Assembly: GCA_021848345.1 (NCBI GenBank)
Contig: JAJZUV010000001.1
Span: forward strand, 124,001-188,000
Length of the DNA: 64,000 bases
Direction: 5' to 3'
From: Pseudomonadota bacterium
Lineage (GTDB): Bacteria; Pseudomonadota; Gammaproteobacteria; Burkholderiales; Burkholderiaceae_C
Shown in pieces: positions 58,968-64,000 of the stretch (positions are counted from its first letter, which is position 1; each line of letters opens with the position of its first letter). The position numbers and the translations under genes are program-made. The notes under the pieces are model-generated. The model worked only from the letters and a program-made list of their open reading frames with translations. It made no database searches and had not been told where the DNA came from.

Positions 58968-61900
58968 ATGAGCCATTTTCTGGACCGGCTGACCCATTTC
59001 GCGCGCCGGCGCGAGCCCTTCGCCGGCGGGCACGGCGAGGTGACGACCGAGGACCGCAGCTGGGAGGACGGCTACCGCAAGCGCTGGCAGCACGACAAGA
59101 TCGTGCGCTCCACCCACGGGGTCAACTGCACCGGCTCGTGCTCCTGGAAGATCTACGTCAAGGGCGGCATCGTCACCTGGGAGACCCAGCAGACCGACTA
59201 TCCGCGCACCCGCGCCGACATGCCCAACCACGAGCCGCGCGGCTGCCCGCGGGGTGCCTCGGCGAGCTGGTACCTGTATTCGGCCAACCGCGTGAAGTAC
59301 CCGATGGTGCGCGGGCGCCTGATGAAAATGTGGCGCGCCGCGCGCCGCGGCCTCGACCCGGTCGACGCCTGGGCCAGCATCGTGCAGGATCCGGCCAAGC
59401 GCAGCGAGTACCACCGCCTGCGCGGCATGGGCGGCTTCGTGCGCGCCAGCTGGGAGGAGGTCAACGAGCTGGTGGCGGCCGCCAACGTCTACACCATCAA
59501 GACCTGGGGCCCGGACCGCATCTACGGCTTCTCGCCCATCCCGGCCATGTCCATGGTCTCCTACGCCGGCGGCTCGCGCTACCTGGAGCTGATCGGCGCC
59601 GTGCCCGGCAGCTTCTACGACTGGTACTGCGACCTTCCCCCCTCGTCGCCGCAGGTCTGGGGCGAGCAGACCGACGTGGCGGAGTCGGCCGAGTGGTTCA
59701 ACGCCACCTACCTGATGGCCTGGGGCTCCAACGTGCCCCAGACCCGCACCCCCGACGCCCACTTCTATACCGAGGCCCGCTACCGCGGCGCCAAGACCGT
59801 GGCGGTCACCCCGGACTACGCCGAGGTGGCCAAGCTCAGCGACGAGTGGCTGCACCCGAAGCAGGGCACGGACTCGGCCCTGGCGATGGCGCTGGGACAC
59901 GTGATCCTGCGCGAATTCCATTTCGGCGAGCGCAAGTCCGCGTATTTCGAGGAATACTGCCGCCGCTACACCGATTTGCCGCTGCTGGTGCGCCTGGACG
60001 AGCGTGAGCTCGACGGCGGCCTGCGCGTGCTGGCCAGCGGGCGCTACCTGCGCGCCAGCGATTTCGCCGACGCCCTCGGCCAGTCCGAGCACGCGCAATG
60101 GAAGACCGTGGCGCTGGACGCCGAAGGCGAGGTGGCGCTGCCCCACGGCTCGGTGGGTTTCCGCTGGGCCGCGCAGGGGCTGGGCGACGGCAAGTGGAAC
60201 CTGGAGCCGCGCGACGCGCGCGACGGCGCCGAGCGGGTGCTGGCGCTGTCGCTGGCCGCCATGCGCGACGGCGTGGCCGACGTGGGCTTCCCCTACTTCG
60301 GCGGCGTTCCGGCCGAGCACCACCCCGGCAACGTGCAGGACAGCGTGCTGGTGCGCAAGGTTCCCTATCGGGTGTTGCGCCTGGTGGAAGCCGACGGCAG
60401 CACGCGCGACGTCAAGGTGGCCACGGTGTACGACCTGCTGGCCGCGCACTACGGCATCGAACGCGGCTTCGGCGACGAGCGCAACCCCTGCGCCGGCAGC
60501 TACTCCGACAACCTGCCGTACACGCCGGCCTGGCAGGAGTCGATCACCGGGGTCAGCGCCGAGGTGGTGATCCGCATCGCGCGCGAGTTCGCCGACAACG
60601 CGCACCGCACGCAGGGCAAGTCCATGGTCATCCTGGGTGCCGGGCTGAACCACTGGTACCACATGGACATGCATTACCGGGCGATCATCAACATGCTGAT
60701 GCTGTGCGGCTGCATCGGCGTGCCCGGGGGCGGCTGGGCGCACTACGTGGGCCAGGAAAAGCTGCGCCCGCAGACCGGCTGGACCGCGCTGGCCTTCGCG
60801 CTGGACTGGACCCGCCCGCCGCGCCAGATGAACTCCACCAGTTTCTTCTACGCCCACACCGACCAGTGGCGCTACGAGAAGCTGGGCGTGGACGAGATCC
60901 TCTCCCCGCTGGCCGACGCGTCGCGATTCGGCGGCAGCATGATCGACTACAACGTGCGCGCCGAGCGCATGGGCTGGCTGCCCTCGGCGCCGCAATTGCA
61001 GGCCAACCCGATCCGGCTGGCCGAGCAGGCCGCGCAGGCCGGGCTGGACCCGCGCGCCTACGTCGAGCGCGGCCTGGTCGACGGCAGCCTGCGCATGAGC
61101 TGCGAGGACCCCGACCACCCGGACAACTGGCCGCGCAACCTGATCGTCTGGCGCTCCAACCTGCTGGGCTCCTCGGGCAAGGGCTCGGAGTACTTCCTCA
61201 AGCACCTGCTGGGGGCCAACAACGGGGTGCTCGACACCGAGATCGCCGACCCCGCGCAACGCCCCCGCGAGGTGCGCTGGCACGAGCAGGCGCCCGAGGG
61301 CAAGCTGGACCTGCTGGTCACGCTGGACTTTCGCATGAGCACCACCTGCCTGTTCTCCGACGTGGTGCTGCCGGCGGCCACCTGGTACGAGAAGAACGAC
61401 CTCAACACCACCGACATGCACCCCTTCATCCACCCGCTGTCCGCGGCGGTGGACCCGGTGTGGGAGGCGCGCGCCGACTGGGACATCTTCAAGGGCCTGG
61501 CGCGCAGCTTCTCCGAGGTCTGCGTCGGACACCTCGGGGTGGAGCGCGACGTGGTGCTCACGCCGCTGATGCACGACACCGCCGGCGAACTCGGCCAGGC
61601 GCTGGACGTGCGCGACTGGAAGCACGGCGAATGCGAGCTGCGCCCGGGCAAGACGGCGCCGGCCATTGCCGTGGTCGAGCGCGACTATCCCAACACCTAC
61701 GCCCGCTTCACCGCGCTGGGCCCGCTGATGGAAAGCCAGGGCAACGGCGGCAAGGGCATCGCCTGGAACACCGAGGACGAGGTGCGGGCGCTGGCCGAAC
61801 TCAACGGCGTGGTGCGCGAACCCGGGGTCGCGCACGGGCGGCCGCGCATCGAAAGCGACATCGACGCCGCCGAGACCATCCTGATGCTGGCCCCCGAGAC

Positions 61901-62771
61901 CAACGGCCACGTCGCGGTGAAGGCCTGGGAGGCGCTGTCGCGCATCACCGGGCGCGAGCACGCGCACCTGGCGCTGCCCAAGGAGCACGAGAAGATCCGC
62001 TTCCGCGACATCCAGGCGCAGCCGCGCAAGATCATCACCTCCCCCACCTGGTCGGGCATCGAGGACGAGAAGGTCTGCTACAACGCCGGCTACACCAACG
62101 TGCACGAGCTGATCCCCTGGCGCACCCTGAGCGGACGCCAGCAGTTCTACCAGGACCATGCCTGGATGCTGGCCTTCGGCGAGGGCTTCGCCAGCTACCG
62201 GCCGCCGGTCAACCTCAAGGCGGTGCACCCGGTGCGGGGCAAGTACGGCAACGGCAACCCCGAGGTGGTGCTGAACTGGATCACCCCCCACCAGAAGTGG
62301 GGCATCCACAGCACCTTCACCGACAACCTGATCCTGCTCACCCTCAGCCGCGGCGGCCCCTGCGTGTGGATCTCCGAGGACGACGCGCGCGCCGCCGGCA
62401 TCGAGGACAACGACTGGATCGAGGTGTTCAACGCCAACGGCGCCATCGCCGCGCGCGCCGTGGTCAGCCAGCGCGTGCGCGTGGGCATGGCCATGATGTA
62501 CCACGCGCAGGACCGCCTGGTGAACACCCCCGCCTCCGAGGTCACGCACGCCCGCGGCGGCATCCACAACGCCGTCACGCGCATCGTCACCAAGCCCACC
62601 CACATGATCGGCGGCTACGCGCAACTCGCCTACGGCTTCAACTACTACGGCACCGTCGGCGCCAACCGCGACGAATTCTGCATCGTGCGCAAGATGAACC
62701 GCGTCGACTGGATGGACGAGCCCGCCGGCCCCGCCTACAGCCACGAAGCGCCCGCCCAAGGAGATCGATGA
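58968..62771 (+). CDS. narG: Respiratory nitrate reductase alpha subunit
   Basis: The product has 1267 residues, close to the 1247 of E. coli NarG. The FS0 [4Fe-4S] cluster ligands are His50, Cys54 and Cys58 (HGVNCTGSCSW) and Cys93 (GCPRG). The molybdenum ligand is Asp222 in YDWYCDLPP. It binds Mo-bis-MGD and reduces nitrate to nitrite on the cytoplasmic side of the membrane, taking electrons from NarH. There is no Tat signal, as in membrane-bound NarG. A GAGGAAA ribosome site precedes the ATG. The stop overlaps the narH start. Confidence 0.97.
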   Translation: MSHFLDRLTHFARRREPFAGGHGEVTTEDRSWEDGYRKRWQHDKIVRSTHGVNCTGSCSWKIYVKGGIVTWETQQTDYPRTRADMPNHEPRGCPRGASASWYLYSANRVKYPMVRGRLMKMWRAARRGLDPVDAWASIVQDPAKRSEYHRLRGMGGFVRASWEEVNELVAAANVYTIKTWGPDRIYGFSPIPAMSMVSYAGGSRYLELIGAVPGSFYDWYCDLPPSSPQVWGEQTDVAESAEWFNATYLMAWGSNVPQTRTPDAHFYTEARYRGAKTVAVTPDYAEVAKLSDEWLHPKQGTDSALAMALGHVILREFHFGERKSAYFEEYCRRYTDLPLLVRLDERELDGGLRVLASGRYLRASDFADALGQSEHAQWKTVALDAEGEVALPHGSVGFRWAAQGLGDGKWNLEPRDARDGAERVLALSLAAMRDGVADVGFPYFGGVPAEHHPGNVQDSVLVRKVPYRVLRLVEADGSTRDVKVATVYDLLAAHYGIERGFGDERNPCAGSYSDNLPYTPAWQESITGVSAEVVIRIAREFADNAHRTQGKSMVILGAGLNHWYHMDMHYRAIINMLMLCGCIGVPGGGWAHYVGQEKLRPQTGWTALAFALDWTRPPRQMNSTSFFYAHTDQWRYEKLGVDEILSPLADASRFGGSMIDYNVRAERMGWLPSAPQLQANPIRLAEQAAQAGLDPRAYVERGLVDGSLRMSCEDPDHPDNWPRNLIVWRSNLLGSSGKGSEYFLKHLLGANNGVLDTEIADPAQRPREVRWHEQAPEGKLDLLVTLDFRMSTTCLFSDVVLPAATWYEKNDLNTTDMHPFIHPLSAAVDPVWEARADWDIFKGLARSFSEVCVGHLGVERDVVLTPLMHDTAGELGQALDVRDWKHGECELRPGKTAPAIAVVERDYPNTYARFTALGPLMESQGNGGKGIAWNTEDEVRALAELNGVVREPGVAHGRPRIESDIDAAETILMLAPETNGHVAVKAWEALSRITGREHAHLALPKEHEKIRFRDIQAQPRKIITSPTWSGIEDEKVCYNAGYTNVHELIPWRTLSGRQQFYQDHAWMLAFGEGFASYRPPVNLKAVHPVRGKYGNGNPEVVLNWITPHQKWGIHSTFTDNLILLTLSRGGPCVWISEDDARAAGIEDNDWIEVFNANGAIAARAVVSQRVRVGMAMMYHAQDRLVNTPASEVTHARGGIHNAVTRIVTKPTHMIGGYAQLAYGFNYYGTVGANRDEFCIVRKMNRVDWMDEPAGPAYSHEAPAQGDR

Positions 62772-64000
62772 TGAAAGTACGTGCGCAGATCGGCATGGTG
62801 CTGAACCTGGACAAGTGCATCGGCTGCCACACCTGCTCGGTCACCTGCAAGCAGGTCTGGACCTCGCGCCCCGGCGTGGAATACGCCTGGTTCAACAACG
62901 TCGAGAGCAAGCCCGGCGTGGGCTACCCGGTGGAATGGGAGAACCAGCAGAAATGGAAGGGCGGCTGGGTGCGCACCCCGCAGGGTTCGCTGCAGCCGCG
63001 CCAGGGCTCGCGCCTGTCCATCCTGCTGAAGATCTTCGCCAACCCCAACCTGCCGCAGATCGACGACTACTACGAGCCCTTCACCTTCGACTACGAGCAC
63101 CTGCACAAGGCGCCCGAGATGTCGGCGGCGCCCACCGCGCGGCCGCGCAGCCTGATCAGCGGCCAGCGCATGGAGAAGATCGAGTGGGGTCCCAACTGGG
63201 AGGAGATCCTCGGGGGGGAATTCTCCAAGCGCAGCCGCGACGCCAACTTCGAGGGCATGCAGAAGGAGATCTACGCCGAGTTCGAGAAGACCTTCATGAT
63301 GTACCTGCCCAGGCTGTGCGAGCACTGCCTGAACCCGGCCTGCGTCGCCTCCTGCCCCTCGGGCGCGATCTACAAGCGCGAGGAAGACGGCATCGTGCTC
63401 ATCGACCAGGACAAGTGCCGCGGCTGGCGCATGTGCGTGTCGGGCTGCCCGTACAAGAAGATCTACTACAACTGGGAAAGCGGCAAGTCCGAGAAGTGCA
63501 TCTTCTGCTACCCGCGCATCGAGGCCGGGCAGCCCACCGTGTGCTCGGAGACCTGCGTCGGACGCATCCGCTACCTCGGCGTGCTGCTGTACGACGCCGA
63601 CCGCATCGAGGAGGCGGCCGCCACGCCGCGCGAGCAGGACCTGTACGAGGCCCAGCTCGGCGTGTTCCTCGACCCGCACGACCCCGCGGTGATCGAGCAG
63701 GCGCGGCGCGACGGCGTGCCCGAGGCCTGGCTGCAGGCCGCGCGCAACTCGCCCGTGTACAAGATGGCCATGCAGTGGAAGATCGCGCTGCCCCTGCACC
63801 CCGAGTACCGCACCCTGCCCATGGTCTGGTACGTGCCGCCGCTGTCGCCCATCCAGAGCGCCGTGCAGTCCGGCATGGTGGGAACCCACGGCGCGCTGCC
63901 CGACGTCGCGCAACTGCGCATTCCGCTGCAGTACCTGGCCAACCTGCTGACCGCGGGCGAGATCGAACCCGTGCGTCGCGCGCTCGAGCGCATGCTGGCC
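62771..64000 (+). CDS. narH: Respiratory nitrate reductase beta subunit (3' end cut by window edge)
   Basis: The first 410 codons are present. NarH carries one [3Fe-4S] and three [4Fe-4S] clusters that pass electrons from NarI to NarG. The first Cys set is DKCIGCHTCSVTCK; the second is CEHCLNPACVASCP; the third, CRGWRMCVSGCP, has the Trp that replaces Cys and gives the [3Fe-4S] cluster; the fourth includes CIFC and CSETC. The ATG at 62771 has AAGGAG seven bases upstream; ATG 62768 is an alternative. It overlaps narG. narJ and narI should follow beyond the edge. Confidence 0.96.
   Translation, partial: MKVRAQIGMVLNLDKCIGCHTCSVTCKQVWTSRPGVEYAWFNNVESKPGVGYPVEWENQQKWKGGWVRTPQGSLQPRQGSRLSILLKIFANPNLPQIDDYYEPFTFDYEHLHKAPEMSAAPTARPRSLISGQRMEKIEWGPNWEEILGGEFSKRSRDANFEGMQKEIYAEFEKTFMMYLPRLCEHCLNPACVASCPSGAIYKREEDGIVLIDQDKCRGWRMCVSGCPYKKIYYNWESGKSEKCIFCYPRIEAGQPTVCSETCVGRIRYLGVLLYDADRIEEAAATPREQDLYEAQLGVFLDPHDPAVIEQARRDGVPEAWLQAARNSPVYKMAMQWKIALPLHPEYRTLPMVWYVPPLSPIQSAVQSGMVGTHGALPDVAQLRIPLQYLANLLTAGEIEPVRRALERMLA

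Noticed and set aside
59676-59710. NarG reads SAEWFN where E. coli has SADWYN, which looked like loss of the molybdenum Asp ligand
   Set aside because: Counting residues puts the ligand at Asp222 in YDWYCDLPP, which is conserved; the Glu is outside the metal site.
58866-62759. A very long antisense reading frame (about 1297 codons) opposite narG and similar long antisense frames elsewhere
   Set aside because: They mirror real genes in GC-rich DNA where stop codons are rare in antisense frames; their translations are Ala/Arg/Gly/His/Val-rich with no domain.
1-64000. tRNA, rRNA, CRISPR, insertion sequences, prophage genes or attachment sites
   Set aside because: None of the intergenic gaps shows the structures, repeats or genes needed to support any of these.

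Overview
The window is a gene-dense, GC-rich stretch (roughly 70% G+C, strong G/C bias at third codon positions) of a bacterial chromosome. Best guess is a betaproteobacterium of the order Burkholderiales: it has NsrR/NarXL control of nitrate respiration, DUF6502-DUF5666 gene pairs, a Burkholderiales-type ArgD, and many LysR/TetR-controlled catabolic islands. I cannot name a genus. I see no rRNA, tRNA, insertion sequence, prophage or CRISPR array. Both ends cut genes: a histidine kinase at the left edge and narH at the right edge.

Layout. 1-2.4 kb: a HisKA_2-type sensor kinase overlaps an ANTAR (RNA-binding) response regulator; a degenerate receiver protein lies divergent to them behind a structured leader. 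2.4-8.1 kb: Rid-family deaminase, glutathione reductase, GlxA-like regulator, a periplasmic thioredoxin-fold protein, and a DUF917 enzyme co-transcribed with a diguanylate cyclase. 8.2-15.2 kb: MarR regulator, an atypical tannase/feruloyl-esterase lipoprotein, and two DUF945 paralogues around a TPR protein. 15.4-22.1 kb: a nitrate/nitrite-sensing-domain chemoreceptor, a gamma-glutamyltransferase, DUF4359, a membrane diguanylate cyclase and a LysE exporter. 22.2-24.7 kb: a small redox island (GDCCVxC protein, degenerate metallo-beta-lactamase-fold protein, cytochrome c' / c556-like protein, Crp/Fnr regulator) with an FNR-like palindrome in its divergent promoter. 24.6-28.8 kb: SDR/AraC and tautomerase/LysR divergent pairs and DUF1697. 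28.7-36.9 kb: a lipoprotein-EAL-glycosyltransferase operon divergent from DUF6502-DUF5666-methyltransferase, with one perfect palindrome placed in both promoters. 36.9-45.4 kb: carotenoid oxygenase/TetR, a class C beta-lactamase, argD behind an attenuator-like terminator, and an efflux pump-TetR-hydrolase operon. 45.6-50.4 kb: an SDR, an aromatic-acid-type MFS importer, an orphan thiamine-diphosphate enzyme and its LysR regulator.

50.5-64 kb is the functional core: a ClC channel/antiporter and an HPP-CBS membrane protein, DUF3079, the iron-sulfur repair protein YtfE, then nsrR-narX-narL, narK, narG and narH on one strand. The genes work together as a respiratory nitrate module. NarK brings in nitrate, NarGH reduces it, NarX/NarL sense nitrate and nitrite, and NsrR senses the nitric oxide by-product and presumably controls YtfE. 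The overlap of nsrR with narX suggests that the NO sensor and the nitrate sensors are made from one mRNA. The chemoreceptor at 15.4 kb and the Fnr-type island at 22-24 kb may belong to the same low-oxygen lifestyle.

Most promising leads: alternative RNA pairings that can hide the ribosome binding site of the degenerate receiver next to an RNA-binding regulator; a terminator plus Arg-rich leader ORF in front of argD; the DUF6502 bidirectional palindrome; a tannase-like enzyme that has lost both cysteines of its family's catalytic disulfide; and a ClC/HPP pair attached to the nitrate cluster.
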